A DNA stretch of 64,000 nucleotides from Nissolia schottii (GCA_003254905.1 QANU01085255.1:135136-199135), one strand, 5' to 3'; numbered from the stretch's first letter, positions 16,425-28,899 are shown. Numbers and translations are program-made. Notes: generated by a model not told the origin, from the letters alone.

Positions 16425-16676
16425 GTAGCACAAACAATAAACAATATTTGTAGGATATATTTATGAGATGTAACAAAATAGCAATATATATATATGAATG
16501 TTGTATCCCTATAAGATCTTGGTAGTGTGTTTGGTTGTGATGGAGAATAAATGAGTGAAGGGTTGGGTTTATAAACAAAGGTGTAGGGAAGGGAACGAGA
16601 AAGAACGACAGAAATTGAAGAGTTCTTTCATTCGGTGTTTATTTTATTTTTGTAGTTGTATAATAGTGTGTGGACT

Positions 16677-16702
16677 TTGACTTTGACTTTGGACTTTTGA
16701 CT
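16677..16702. promoter_or_regulatory. W-box cluster upstream of C2 gene 1
   Basis: Three TTGACT elements (16677-16682, 16683-16688, 16697-16702) lie within 26 bp, about 250-280 bp before the start codon and about 105-135 bp beyond the TATA-like box. W boxes (TTGACY) are the binding site of WRKY factors. The same region is conserved ahead of gene 2. That they are functional is an inference. Confidence 0.5.
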
Positions 16703-16904
16703 TGGGCATTAGTTTTTACATTTCCGCGGAAAGATTATTTGGGGCCACACCATCTCATACGCTAATACTACGCTGTTTAGTTGATTTCATGAGGAACTTA
16801 CGTTGAAAATCACTACTTACTATATATATATTTGTTACCTACATGAAAAACATTTTCCAAGTAAGATCGGGGACGGAGGTAAAAAATCAAACAAGGGGGA
16901 TGAA

Positions 16905-17443
16905 AAATAATAAAATAAAGCTATATGTTAATTCGGGTAAAGATAAATAATTTTAATTAAGAAAAGATAAATGTCGAATGAATGATATAATGTAGTGTTT
17001 TATACTTAGAAAAAAAGAGGTTATTCAATTTACAAGTTTGTAACAGTTAGGATAGTTAGAACTATATTAGAATGTGTTGATTTAATTGTTTGATGCCATC
17101 TTTTTCTTATATCGTTAGAACTATACAGAATTCAAGGTCAAATTGACTTAAAATTATAGGAAATAAGAATTTAAATATAAAAGTAGTTCCTTTGTATTTA
17201 AAAAAGCTAAGTAATTAAAATTAAAAGTGCAAAATTCAGATAGAACTATAAAAATGAGATATATTAAAACTTTACAAATATTCAAGTCTAAATATGGTTC
17301 CTTTGTCTTGTATTTTAAAAAAATTAAGTAATTAAAGTCAAAATAATGCACATTGAGTGGGAGTAGAATCCAATGGGTGCAGAGGCCAAAAGGCAAAACA
17401 CGCCATTAAGCTATCAAGCCTTTCTATTACAATTATACATTAG

Positions 17444-17451
<8 letters not shown>
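16905..17451 (+). repeat. Internal direct repeat A of the hAT-like element
   Basis: Begins with AATAATAAAATAAAG and ends CATTAGTGTGTGT. It matches 17496-18041 along its length with scattered substitutions and small indels. Shared landmarks are GTTAATTCGGGTAAAG near the start and GAGTGGGAGTAGAA near the end. Confidence 0.85.
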
Positions 17452-17490
<39 letters not shown>

Positions 17491-17495
17491 ACATN

Positions 17496-18041
17496 AAATA
17501 ATAAAAATATAAATATATGTTAATTCGGGTAAAGATAAATAATTTTAATTAAGAAAAGATAAATGTCGAATGAATGATATGATGTAATGTTTTATACTTA
17601 AAAAAAAAGGTTATTCAATTCACAAGTTCATAACAATTAGGATAGTTAGAACTATATTAGAATGTGTTGATTTAATTGTTTGATGTCATCTTTTTCTTAT
17701 ATCGTTAGAACTATACAGAATTCAAGGTCAAATTAAGTTAAAACTATAGGAAATAGGAATTTAAATATAAAAGTAATTTCTTTATATTTAAAAAAGTTAA
17801 GTAATTAAAATTAAAATGTGCATAATTCAGTTAGAACTATAAAAATGAGATATATTAGAACTTTACAAATATTCAAGTCTAAATGTGGTTCCTTTGTCTT
17901 GTATTTTAAAAAAATTAAGTAATTAAAGTCAAAATAATGCACATTGAGTGGGAGTAGAACCCAGTGGGTGCAGAGGCCAAAAGCCAAAACAAGCCATTAA
18001 GCTATCAAGCCCTTCTATTACAATTATGCATTAGTGTGTGT
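17496..18041 (+). repeat. Internal direct repeat B of the hAT-like element
   Basis: Second copy of the unit at 16905-17451, directly repeated after a TA microsatellite. Similar divergence along the length suggests one duplication event. Confidence 0.85.
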
Positions 18042-18112
18042 ATATTAATTTTGAAAATTCATGGGGCCACAATTCCTACAACCCCTCCCTTAAATCCATC
18101 CCTGAGTAAGAT

Positions 18113-19480
18113 TATGGTGGCACAAAAAACTTGTCCCTAAAGTCACACGCAAAAAAAAAAATTCAATAATTAATCACATAACCAATAATCGGTTATGAGT
18201 TTAATTGTTATCCAATAATAATTCTTTATATTTTTAGTTAATTAAATTATTTTATATGCATAATTTTTTAAATAGTGTGATAATTAACTAATTCAAAGTG
18301 TGTGATAAAATTTGATTGAATAGTAATGTAAGTGTACAACAATTAAAACTCGATTCTATTGAGCACAATATAATAACATAATTTTTTAACAAAATAAATT
18401 TTTTTTTGGTACAATAAAATGAAAATTGCAAAGTATGATAGATATTGAATTTAATGTTGATGCTATCATTTTTTATGTTATCAAATCATTAAAAAACACT
18501 TCATAGTAGTACTCTTGCAATAATTACCTTAAGAATTTCTTGTCCCAATTATCTTCCACAGAATGTTTATTAAGAAAAAGAAAATTCATAAAGGAGTAAA
18601 ATATTTTATCCTCGTGAATTATATAGGTGTGTTGTGTGTATACTTTATTCTTGATCAACCCTCATCTCCTTCCCATCCGTATCCGCCGCTCTTTCTCTTG
18701 ATCTTTTTCTGGGTACTACTAGGGTGGGACAACCAAACCTCTCACGAGATGCAGGTGCATATTAGAGTTGCTCAATATCTCTACTTAAGCTAGTACAACC
18801 ATACAAAGAGTGTCTTCAACGTCATATCATTTGGGAGAGACAATGTCCTATGCAGCTAGGTCATTAAAGTGTTATGTTAGGATTTTTATTAAATTGGGTC
18901 GAACACTTATTTTATTTATTATTTTTTTATGTAAAAAAGAAAGAAAGATCAAAATAGATTTTGATTTGATTTACTTAGGATTTGAAATCCTATTATTATT
19001 ACTATTATTATTATTATATATAATAACATCGAATAACAACTTTTAGTGCTGTCAGTTTTCTTTTTCAAGATACTTTTGGCTCGTTCTAATATTCGTTAAG
19101 TACTATTTTGTGCTCATTTTTTAACGCAACTTTAGCCGCTTGTTCTAAACATTGTAGGAGTTCATCTGGTAATCTCAAAATATTTTTATCTCCTATTTGA
19201 TTGTACTGCTTTTACCCTATGTGGATCTTTTGAGTGTGTTACTCAGTTATTTATTCCACCCTTTTAATAGTGAGTAGATTTTCGTCTTTAAGATTCCTAA
19301 TAAAAAACAACATGACAATGTACCTATGTGAACATGGGCTTTTACATAACAAGAATGATGACAACTAACTTGGTCTCAAACTTCTTATGGACTTTTGTTA
19401 GTCCTTGTTTTTTAATTAAAAAAAATGATCTCATGTCAATTTATTTTTTTATAATTGCAAAAAGAATCAATTTATTTTAA
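18113..19480. other. Intergenic, no gene recognised
   Basis: AT-rich. The frames at 18563-18793 and 18810-19046 read into low-complexity Leu/Ile runs (ATT repeats near 18990-19020) and are not considered genes. Confidence 0.5.
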
Positions 19481-19483
19481 TTT

Positions 19484-19812
19484 ATTACTAAAAAACACTG
19501 ATTTGCTGTGAAATATTTGTGGCAGATGTGTTTTTGTCTCAAATTTGTGGTGGCATTTGCAATAAAAGTCCTTTTGCAGGAGAATTTGCGTGAAAATTGT
19601 TTGCGACGGACTTAGCGTCAAAAGTTGCAATGGATCATATTTCGCAATGGAATATTCCGTCGCAAATGACAAAAACAAAAAAATAAATTAAATGTTTGAG
19701 TCAGACGACATCGTCACAAATGTATAAAAATTTCTAAAAAAATATCTTTAGCGATGGAATATTCTGTCGCAAAAAGACTTTTATTGCAAATGTCACCACA
19801 AATTTTTGAGTT
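19484..19812. mobile_element. CACTA-like or related repeat fragment with inverted arms
   Basis: Words such as TTTGCGACGGA, GGAATATTCCGTCGC and GCGATGGAATATTCTGTCGC repeat, as in the subterminal regions of plant CACTA elements. An inverted pair is clear: CAAATTTGTGGTGGCATTTGC (19539-19559) faces its complement at about 19782-19804. No terminal CACTA or 3-bp duplication could be fixed, so class is uncertain. Confidence 0.4.
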
Positions 19813-20226
19813 TTTCCCACCCTTTTTAGAGAATTTTTTTTCCATCAAAACTAATTTTACTAAATTTTTGAAATTTACTAAATATTTTTTAATTTATATT
19901 TTAACATTCTCTCACATCTAAAATAAACATCATTCAATTTTTTTTAAAAATAAATATTTGAACTTAAATTTAAAATCAATTTTCTAATATAATCTTTTAA
20001 AGTTCAAATGTTAGGGATTTCCTAACAACTAACGCAAATACTATTTAATTTTTTTCTTGTAAAAAACTATAATTTTTTTTTAAAATTATTCTTATATACT
20101 TAAACAAAATCGTTGCTTAGTTTTACATGTTCAAATTTACTATAGTAGAAACAACTATATTAAAATAATTTAGTGTAATACACAAAAATAGTTGTTAATA
20201 TCTTACGATATGTGATATGTATCTTA

Positions 20227-20265
<39 letters not shown>

Positions 20266-20594
20266 AAATTGAAAATTCAATATGATTCATGTTAGTATCT
20301 TAATATGATAAATATCTAATAGTATCTTAAGTTTCTTAACCATATTTGCCATATCGCTACAACTATCAGTATTTACAATATTTTTAAAAAATTAAAATTT
20401 CAAACAAATTAGAATAGATTAAGATAAAAATATAATATCAACTCAAATTTTGATCATTCAAAATTTAAATTTTGTATATAATATTTTACTTATGACTTTT
20501 CATGCTTTACCATTCAAGTTTTAATGATATTCTTTTTCTTATGATTAACTCTTCATCTTCATCTTCTATAATTTATATTCTACATTAACAAAAT
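19805..20594 (+). repeat. Long direct repeat, copy A
   Basis: From GAGTTTTTCCCACC through CTAATTTTACTAAA, CTCACATCTAAAATAAACATC and onwards, this region is repeated at 20595-21345 with moderate divergence. It contains a TA run near 20229-20262 that the second copy lacks or has shortened. No coding capacity. Confidence 0.75.
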
Positions 20595-21345
20595 CTCTGA
20601 GTTTTTCTCCCACAACTACTTTTGGAGGAAATTTTTTTTGCCAAAGCTAATTTTACTAAACTTTTAGAACTTACTAAATATTTTTTAATTTATATTTTAG
20701 CATTTTCTCACATCTAAAATAAACATCGTTTAATTTTTTTAAAAAATTAAATATTCAAACTTAAATTTGAAATTAATTCTCTAATATAATCTTTCCAAAT
20801 TCAAATGTTAGGAATTTTTCAACAAATAACACAAATACTATTTAATTTTTTCTTATAAAAAAACTCTATTAACTTTGTTTTAGTTTTTCAAAATTATGGG
20901 TATATACTTAAACAAAATTGTCACTTTGTTTTACATGTTCAAGTTTAATATTGTAGAAACAAATATATTAAAATAATTCAATGTAATACACAAAAATGGT
21001 TCTTAATATCTTATGATATGTGATATGTATATCTTAAGATATGTATCTCAAATTGATAATTTTGATTCGACTCGTGTTAGTATCTTAATTTGACCAAACA
21101 TCTTAATAGCATTTTAACAATATTTATGATATCGCTACAAGTATCAATATCTACAATATTGCTTAAAAATTAAAATTTCAAACAAATCAGAATAGATTAA
21201 GATAAAAATAGAATATCAACTCAAATTTTGATTATTTCAAATTTAAATTTTTTATAATTTTATTTTAATTATGACTTTTTATTACTCCACCATTCAAGTT
21301 TTAATGACTTTTTCTTTTTGATTAACTCTTGACCTTCACTTGTAT
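20595..21345 (+). repeat. Long direct repeat, copy B
   Basis: Begins CTGAGTTTTTCTCCCAC and is collinear with copy A through CTCACATCTAAAATAAACATC to the final CCATTCAAGTTTTAATGA block. The period is about 790 bp. Divergence suggests an old duplication. Confidence 0.75.
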
Positions 21346-22374
21346 GTTGTGTTCATAAAAAGTACTAATCTTAATTATAGTATATACTCGCTTATTAGTG
21401 GTCTCTTGTTAGTCATGGATACAAGGATTACTGTTTGTTCTATAATTAAAAGTTTTTTTTTTGGAAGCTAAAACTATTTTTTTTATAAGTATCAAAGAAA
21501 AACATTTTGGTTTCATAATTAAAATGCTCTATTTTTCTTAATTAGAGACACAAACAATCCCCTTATGAACTTCTCTTCCAACACTACCGGTGCCCACCAC
21601 CTTAATTTTAATAGGCGTCCTAAAAATTACATATCCTTTCAAATCAATTGGTCACCTCAATTTTTGTAGAATCCTTAAAATTTTCGTTGTTGTTATTATT
21701 ATTACTATTACAATTGTGTGTGGGATTCCAACTTCCTGTCAATGACAAATTCACGTGGATCACCGACACACCATTTCCCGAACCTTGTATAGATAATATT
21801 GCTTGGAAATTCTCCGAATTATTTAGTTTAGGTAAAATTTGGGTAATGAAAAAGTGAAATAGTTCTTAATTTTATTTTACTTAATTTTGAAACCAATATG
21901 AAGCATTGGCCTGTGTGTGGGAAAGGGAATTGAGTTGTTTTACCTCTTTAATTACGGGGGAGAAGAAAGTATTTTAATAATGATGACTCTAATTATAAAA
22001 TAAAAAAAAATAATGATTCTCCTTAAGATTTTAAAAAATTTGACTTGAAGTTATTTTTTCAATTAAAAAAGTAAGGACCCACCCAAAGTTTGTGACCAGG
22101 TAAGCTAAAAGTGTAAACCTTAATTATATATTAGAATTCTACATTAATTATATACTTCATTTTACGAAGTAATCAATGGTTACAAGATTGATACTAGCAA
22201 ATTGCGCGAGCCTTTTGTATCAATTAAACTTGAGTTTGTATGATCTTCGACCAATCAACACTCCATAAAAAGAGATTAATTGTCGGTACCTTGAGTAATA
22301 AAAAAATACTAATACAAAACTTATAAAAAAAACAAAACAAATAAAAACTAACTAAATAGCAATAATACATATCT
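21346..22374. other. Intergenic, 3' side of C2 gene 2
   Basis: No gene recognised. An open frame near 21648-21857 begins with a Leu-rich run encoded by a TTA/TTG repeat and lacks an ATG start, so it is not called. From about 22215 the sequence matches the 3' flank of C2 gene 1. Confidence 0.45.
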
Positions 22375-22923
22375 TCAAATAATGTTGTTAGGGTAGTTCC
22401 ACCAGAAAGGAACACCAACAACAACTTCACTTGCGTCCTTCTTCTCCTCATCCTTCGCAACCTTTCCAGGCTCCACAGTGCGTTCCTCCGGCACCGCCCT
22501 CACCGTGAAATGAATAACCCCATTTCTCCTCCCTTCCCAGTCCCTCAACCTATAACTGAAAACCTTCAAGGAATTATTCCCATGCGGGCAACCACCGCCG
22601 CCGCCGCCCAAGAGATCAGAGACCGCAATCCTGGCCACCCCGGCGGCAGGGCGAAAACCCTTGGAGTTGTTATTGTGCACCTCAAACGTGATGGACCTCG
22701 CATGCAGCGGCATGTGAAGCAACAGCTTGTCGTTCCAGCAAAGGAAACTACTGGTCGAACCACCGTTGTTACCTGCTTTATCACATAACTCGCTGCCCTT
22801 TGCCATCTTTGTGGTGCAACACTTTAATGACTCCGCCCGAACCACAACGCACGCTTCCTCCTCCACGCGGACGTTCTCCCCGCATATCACCGTGACCTCC
22901 ACCGTGCGCGACCTTAAACCCAT
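22375..22923 (-). CDS. C2-domain protein, BAP-like, gene 2
   Basis: Single exon, 182 aa from the ATG at 22923. An upstream in-frame ATG at 22938 adds MLHTP and is not conserved in gene 1. Its C2 domain is nearly identical to that of gene 1 (RTVEVTVICGENV, CVVVRAESLKCCTTK, ARSITFEVHNNNSKG, RLRDWEGRRNGVIHF). Differences are concentrated in a Gly/Asn/Ser-rich insertion, a longer Gly run (LGGGGGGCPHGNN) and an acidic linker (KVAKDEEKKDA) before the shared tail VVVGVPFWWNYPNN. Expected to be a membrane-associated partner of copine-type proteins, by family analogy. A TATA-like box (23008-23014) and two W boxes upstream are conserved with gene 1. This pair is the youngest duplication of the array. 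Confidence 0.85.
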   Translation of the reverse strand: MGLRSRTVEVTVICGENVRVEEEACVVVRAESLKCCTTKMAKGSELCDKAGNNGGSTSSFLCWNDKLLLHMPLHARSITFEVHNNNSKGFRPAAGVARIAVSDLLGGGGGGCPHGNNSLKVFSYRLRDWEGRRNGVIHFTVRAVPEERTVEPGKVAKDEEKKDASEVVVGVPFWWNYPNNII

Positions 22924-23137
22924 GGGAGTGTGTAACAAAATAGCAATGCAAATAATATGAATGCGTATGCTTGAGATGGAGAATAAGGTGGGAGGGTGAA
23001 GGGTGGGTTTTATAAAACAAGATGCGTGGGAAGGGAACGCGAAAGAGAGAGAGAAAGAGCCATAGAACTTGATGAGTTCTTTCTTTCTTTCGGTGTTTTA
23101 ATTTTTTTTCTCGTACTTCTACAAAAGTATGTGGACT

Positions 23138-23162
23138 TTGACTTGGGTTTTGGACTTTGACT
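23138..23162. promoter_or_regulatory. W-box pair upstream of C2 gene 2
   Basis: TTGACT at 23138-23143 and 23157-23162, about 215-240 bp before the start codon, in a stretch clearly homologous to the W-box region of gene 1 (shared TGTGGACTTTGACTT and TTCCGCGGA). Putative WRKY sites. Confidence 0.5.
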
Positions 23163-23336
23163 TCCGCGGATTTTTTTAATTTTTTATTTTTGGCCTTTTC
23201 AAAAGGCTACACGGTTGCATACGCTGATACTAACGCCGTTTGCTTTAACTACCAAATAAGACGGTTGATTTCACGTGGTGGGAATGTTTTAATTGTTTGG
23301 CACGGAATAAAATATTTGATTCTAAGGACATATTAG

Positions 23337-23672
23337 AAGATGGTTTTTAACGTCTATGTTATGAGATAAATATTTTTTTTATTTTTCTCGTATTAAAAGA
23401 TAGTTTTGATTTTTTTTCATGATTTAGAAGATATATTAATATTACAAATTAATATTTTTTTAATACACTAATTATAATTTAAAATAATTTATAAAATTCT
23501 AAACTTATTACAGGTTAACTTTTTTTTAATGATTTAACCAATAAAAATTTTGTTAAATTATATAAAATATGAAATAATAAAGAAATTAAATAAATTTAAT
23601 TATAAAAATTATAAAAAAATTCAATAAGTAAAGATATTTAACTCATAAGACATGTGAAAAATCACGATATTA
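23337..23672. mobile_element. MITE-like element related to the nested one at 47091-47490
   Basis: The left part reads GGTTTTTAACGTCTATGTTATGAGATAAATA. Read from the right on the other strand, the end is GTGATTTTTCACATGTCTTATGAGTTAAATA, an imperfect inverted repeat. The same ATGAGATAAATA-type terminus occurs in the element nested at 47091. No coding capacity. Confidence 0.45.
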
Positions 23673-24977
23673 AAATTAAATTCATAGATTTTTTAAGAAA
23701 AAGAAAATTCACAAGGGAGTTAACTTGAAAATTCTTGACACACGGGTCAAAATTTATGTGCCCACGGATTAAAATGCATGATTTTCACGATTAAGCAGTT
23801 ATTTTGTGACGAATATCTAAACTATGAGCACGTGTCACATCAATGCATAGTCACACTAAACACGCATAAAACAATATTACCTCCACGTTGTGGACACAAA
23901 CTAAAACATTTGTCCCTGCCCTATCATATTAAGCAAGGGCGGTGCCACCCAAGACAATTTTTTTTTAATTTTATTTTATGTGCAAGATAAAATTTGCACA
24001 TGGCACCGAATTTTATGTACAATAAATGTGGCCTTCACCGAAAGACTATAAATCTATAATTAAGTTCAGCCATGCCACTAAGATTTTATAGAGTTAACTT
24101 TCGGTTTGGTATATGAAGATGTACCTATGAGAATGAGACACACTGATATATATTTGAAACAAAGAAATTGATTTATAGTTTTTGAACTTGATTCATTTTA
24201 GTCCTCAGTGCATTTTTATTGTAAAGGATACTACTCGTTAAAAAACCCTTGTAATATAAAATCATAAAAGTAAAAAAACAAAATACTTGAGTTATGTTAT
24301 TTATATTTATTTTTTTATAAAATATTATATTAAATCATATCTCATTTATTATTAATTAATTTTTTTAAAAAAATTTAGTCCAATTAAAATTTCACCTCCT
24401 ATTAATAAGCGATACTTTATAAGAAAAATATAAATACACATAATATTTCTAAAAAAAGGCAAATTATATTGTCAGAACTTTTTTTAAAGTAATGTGACAT
24501 GATTCTAATAAGTAGATCAACGAGTAACTTTTACTTTATTTACTTATTCAACCATCCTAATATTATTATTATTGTTAGTATTATTATTATGGGACCTATA
24601 TACTTTTTTCTCTTATTGTTTATTTCTTTTGTAGATATCTCATCTAACGTTCAAAAAATGTACTGTTTGATTATCAGGCGATTGCCATTTTAGCCCAAAA
24701 TGTCTAAGAGGCCCTCCTAATGTGTTGACCAGCATGTCTGCTTATGTACCAACCGACGTAAACACGTAAAGTTTTATGGTCCAGTTCAGACTTCATTATT
24801 ATTATTATTATTAATTATTATTATTATTACCAACTTGGGGTGCAATTACACATGGACCCACTTAATTGAATTTATTTAGTCATGTGTGATGTTTGATTAA
24901 GGGCAAATGCTGTAATTGACCATTTAATTTTTATTAGTGTTCACGTTAGTTTCTTAACTTAAAAAACTCTAAAGCGG
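23673..24977. other. Intergenic, no gene recognised
   Basis: AT-rich with short ATT-triplet runs (near 24560-24590 and 24797-24828). No gene seen. Confidence 0.5.
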
Positions 24978-25690
24978 TCCCGATAGGGATAGGCATAAGT
25001 TAAGCCAGGCCCTTAATAGGATGAGTTTATCTCATTAATTTTTAGTTTGAGTATGATCTGTTAACTATCAAATGCTTTTTTTTAGATTGGTCTGTTTGGG
25101 AGGTCTGACCTATCTTAGAGCCTAGTAAACTTACCTGTATATTATTTTTTACTAAAAATCTATCACCTGACTTATTTATTATTACCTGTTACTGTGACCT
25201 GTTTACCATAAGTTGTTTAATATTTAAATAAAACTTCAACATCCATAGATTAACAATCTAATATTTAAACAAAAATTCATACACCAATCCAAATTGCAAC
25301 TCTGTAAATCAAGAAAAATGTTCTATTATCAACAACATAAATTCAAACTTCCAATAATGAAACATCTAAACACATTAGCCTAACACAAATAATTAAATAA
25401 AACATACACAAACAAGACGAGCAATCATGCTTGGTTTGTTTATTCACCTTTATACACGAGCCATGATTGAATTACAATTTTTCATCTTTATTGTGAGAAT
25501 AAGAAATATAAGAGAGATATAATTCCTTAATTTAGGTTTTCTAAAAATAAAAATTAGAATAATAAAATTATATTAATAAATATGTTTGTCTAAATATTAT
25601 AAAAATGATACTAACATAGTGGTTAAGATATTATTTTAATATGTTGATTGTTTCTAGTTCAACTCCTAGTAAAAGAAATATAAATTTAAT
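24978..25690 (+). repeat. Dispersed repeat family R1, copy 3 (partial)
   Basis: The left part (GTCTGTTTGGGAGGTCTGACC near 25090) matches 33950-34000. The right part (AATAAAATTATATTAATAAATATG and the tRNA-like ATAGTGGTTAAGATATTATTTTAATATG, then GTTCAACTCCTAGT) matches 34510-34605 and 14430-14570. The middle is diverged. No coding capacity. Confidence 0.5.
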
Positions 25691-26115
25691 TTTTTTTTAG
25701 TAAAACCCCTATTTACTTAAACGTCAGGCCGACTTCAACATGGACATCAATAAAATGTTAAGGTTTTAATTAGGGTATTATCCCTGCAATTAAATATTGA
25801 TGACATGTAACTTAAATATAACTTTGGCAACTTTTTCAATTAATGGCATACGAGATCATACATAACCATTTTCATTAAAAAAATCAATTTCAATTCACTA
25901 TGTCTTAACCAAGCAGATAAAACGTGAATTTGTACGATGTCTTACACGATGAGTAAATTCACGTAACACACCTCATTGTAACTAATGAGAGATACAAGAC
26001 GCCAAGTCATTATCTACAAATCAATGAGCTGAAGAACTGCCAGCGAATTAAGTTGTAAGATCAGAGAAACTTTGTTGTATAGACCCAATCCAGTACGAAA
26101 AGATAACAAAAGTAA

Positions 26116-26160
<45 letters not shown>

Positions 26161-26740
26161 TTAATATGACTTAAATTATCAACTGTTGCTAAGGTAACGA
26201 AGTTTTATTGAGACAATACGCGTGTGAGAGTTCTTAGATTAATTTATGAGTCTCAATTTATATAAATATCTCTTTTTCAACCTGCCAATGTCTCATTTGT
26301 CAATTACTAAAATTGAAGATGTTTGTGGAAATTGCTTATAACTTGCAGAGGAATTTAAAGATTGCATTTAAGAAAGGTACAAATTAGGTTGAGTCTTTAG
26401 GAGTAACAAGTATCCACTACCTTAGCTGAGACGTTAAACACACGTCAACGTTGTAGGAATTGGTTTGGTTGTAACTAATTAATACCAACTTGTACGTTTA
26501 ATTTGCTAGACACGTCGTGTGTGTGTGTGTGTATCACTTTGAGGTCACACGTACCCAGAACTTCAGCTACCAAAATTCAAAACTCCAAGAGGGACATGGA
26601 ATGCAAAAGAATTGTGAAGTTCTTTAATCTTGGGGTGAGTTTGGTATAAAACGCATAAGTTACCTCGTACCGAACTCACAATACTTCACGAAGATAGGAC
26701 TTCGATTCATGTAAAAAGTTTACTCATTATCTAGAGACTT
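25691..26740. other. Intergenic, no gene recognised
   Basis: Contains an (AAT)n microsatellite at about 26117-26160 and a short (GT)n run near 26518-26531. Otherwise nothing assignable. Confidence 0.5.
26117..26160. repeat. (AAT)n microsatellite
   Basis: About fourteen uninterrupted TAA/AAT triplets. A similar run occurs at 37290-37330. Confidence 0.9.
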
Positions 26741-27044
26741 TTCTGCAAATTTTATCTAAAAATTTACAAAAGATACATTTTCTACAAATTTTTTTTTCTG
26801 AGAATTAAGATTCGTAGGTAATCCTTTTGTGTGTAACTTTTTTATGCGAATTTCAAAATTTGCAACAACTAACCAATTTTGATGCAAAAATTTGTGCAGA
26901 AAATTCTTAAAGAATTTTTGTAGGAAAATTTACAAATAATTTTCGCAGCAAAATTTGCAAATAATTTTGCAACGATTGAATTTACATCAAATTTTATAAA
27001 TAAATTCGCAGCAGACTAATGTGAGGAATATCCTTTTAGTAGTG
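26740..27044 (-). mobile_element. CACTA-type transposon end (fragment)
   Basis: Read on the minus strand the right border begins CACTACTAAAAGGATATTCC, the typical CACTA terminus. It is followed by subterminal repeats of the kind GCTGCGAA, GTTGCAAA, GCTGCGAAAATT. The opposite terminus was not found, so this is taken as a truncated or decayed element. The left limit is approximate. Confidence 0.5.
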
Positions 27045-27164
27045 TAATATGTGATCTCTCTAAAAAATCCTCTAAAAGATTAGGAGATCTTCCTTAGTCC
27101 CAGTGAAATTAAATTATGGTGTTTAACTTAGGAAACACAAACATTTTGTGAGGTTGTCATGTTT

Positions 27165-27600
27165 CCGTGTCTAACAAATCATGGACACTGACCTATAAAG
27201 ATACTCTTCTAACACACGTGTCACACGTGTCCGAAAGTGTCCAAATAAAAAATTCATAGTCCAAACGTGTTCAAGCTATATCCAAAAGTTTTTTGAGCTG
27301 TGTCTATACGAGTAAAAATATGTTAAATATTAAATAATTTATAATAATTTAGACCATAGCAAGTATTTGACACATGAAAATATCTTGAATGCTTCATACA
27401 TTTTGAAAGAGGTTTAGAAAGTACTAAAAATTAGTAGTTTGATATCAATGAAAATATTATAATATTATTATAAATATTTAATTTATACCTATAAATGTTG
27501 TGTCCGTGTTTTGTAAAATTTTAAAATTAGTGTGTCATCGTGTCGCGTGTCTAGTTGTGTCATGTGTCATTGTTGATGCTTTTCAGCGTTTAACACACGT
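27165..27600 (+). repeat. Dispersed repeat rich in GTGTCC/ACACGTGT words, copy A
   Basis: Collinear with 31970-32450: GACATTGAC/GACACTGACC, AACACACGTGT, CATGTTTAAAC/CGTGTTCAAGC, AATATTAAATAATTTATAATAAT, TGTGTTTTGTAAAATTTTAAAATTA. It looks like a dispersed MITE-like family; ends and target duplication are not resolved. Confidence 0.55.
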
Positions 27601-27930
27601 AAGCCTTGAAGAATTTTATTTTTTCTCTTTAAAAAAACGGCTCACTATTGATGTGCAAATTAATGGTTAATGCTATGAGAGAGGCATGCTATATAGTGAG
27701 TAACTCTCTTACCCAATAATTTTTCTAAACTAATAAGATATCTCCCTTCAATATATAGTTCCAATCATGTTACTATTTAAGGTTAAGTTTCTAGTGTTGA
27801 AGATTAAAAAGGCTCGTCTCTATACATCTTACATGCCATAATATATAACAACAAAAGAAAAAAAACATTTATATATCTCTCTCTATATATATATATATTC
27901 GATTAAAGTTCAAAAAATTAAAGATACCAA
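27601..27930. other. Intergenic, 3' side of C2 gene 3
   Basis: AT-rich flank with a short TA run near 27885-27898. No gene seen. Confidence 0.5.
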
Positions 27931-28569
27931 TCAAACGCTCTTCTTTTTGTGTACAAGCCCAAAAACAAAAGAAAATTTTAAAAACTTCAGACAACTACAC
28001 CTAAACCTAACAGGAATGCAACCAAAATCATCATCATCATCATTTGAACTCTTCTTGTCCACTTGATACCCCGCAACATCACGATCAGATGCACCGGAAC
28101 TCGCATTCTTTGTTCCCTTGTCGAGTTCCGATTCGAAACACGACCAGTCCTCTTCCACTATGGCCGCCGCCACCCTCACCGAGAAATGGAGAACCCCATT
28201 TCTCCTCCCGTCCCAATTAGTCAACCCGTAACTCATCACTTGAACGCCACTCTCGCCGCTAATTCTGCCTAAGAAATCCGAGAGCCCTATCCTCGCCACC
28301 CCGATCGGCCGCGCCGCCTTGTACTTGTCGCATTGCACCTCAAATGTGATTGACCTTGCATGCATTGGAATGTCCAACATGAATTTCTCGTTCCATGCCA
28401 GAATATTTCCACCGTTCTCTTTCCCCATTTTTGTGGTGCAACAATTGAGGGACTCGGCGCGAACGACAACGTACACGTTCTCCGCCATAGGGCTTCCATC
28501 GGCGCTTATGTTTTCGCCGGAAATAATGTTGATCTCTAGGGTGGTGCGTGCATGTGCTTTTGCCTCCAT
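27931..28569 (-). CDS. C2-domain protein, BAP-like, gene 3 (diverged C-terminus)
   Basis: Single exon, 212 aa from the ATG at 28569. The upstream in-frame ATG at 28599 adds ten residues not shared with paralogues. The C2 domain is clear: TTLEINIISGENI, VYVVVRAESLNCCTTKMG, NILAWNEKFML, ARSITFEVQCD, GVARIGLSDFLGR, MSYGLTNWDGRRNGVLHFSVRV. After it comes an acidic/Ser-rich linker and a five-Asp run encoded by an ATC/CAT triplet repeat near 28027-28043. The tail then reads GCIPVRFRCSCLKFLKF and ends KKKSV, in place of the G(I/V)P(V/F)xW ending of the others, leaving only a trace (GCIPV). It could be a genuine variant tail or the result of an old frameshift near the microsatellite. Membership in the BAP-like family is firm; the role is inferred. 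Confidence 0.82.
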   Translation of the reverse strand: MEAKAHARTTLEINIISGENISADGSPMAENVYVVVRAESLNCCTTKMGKENGGNILAWNEKFMLDIPMHARSITFEVQCDKYKAARPIGVARIGLSDFLGRISGESGVQVMSYGLTNWDGRRNGVLHFSVRVAAAIVEEDWSCFESELDKGTKNASSGASDRDVAGYQVDKKSSNDDDDDFGCIPVRFRCSCLKFLKFSFVFGLVHKKKSV

Positions 28570-28899
28570 AACTATGAAAATTTCACTATCTATCAACAAT
28601 ATCCACGACTATATGTAACTAATATTTATACTCTATGGTATCTAACTATATAGTATATATTGAAGTGTGTGATTTTTTGTGCGCGAGAAGGATGGAGTTT
28701 TTTGAGATGAAAGGGTATGAAGAGTGTGAGGGGTTTAAGTAATGGGGTTTGATAAGGAAAATTTAAGAGAAGAAATTCAGGAAGAAACATATGCGTTGTT
28801 TCTTACAATTTTTCATGATTTTGCCCAAAAAAATATATATAAATAAAGCGGGGCTTGTAAATTTGTTGTAAAAAGAGTAATAGACGTGGGTTCAGTGGG

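Larger units (their letters stand above)
16868..18104. mobile_element. hAT-like non-autonomous transposon with internal duplication
   Basis: Bounded by an 8-bp direct repeat AGTAAGAT (16860-16867 and 18105-18112), the target-site size of hAT elements. The ends are inverted: CGGGGACGGAGGTAA at the left and CAGGGATGGATTTAA read from the right, resembling hAT termini. Inside are two direct copies of about 545 bp (16905-17451 and 17496-18041) separated by a (TA)n run and one ambiguous base at 17495. No transposase frame is present. Confidence 0.72.
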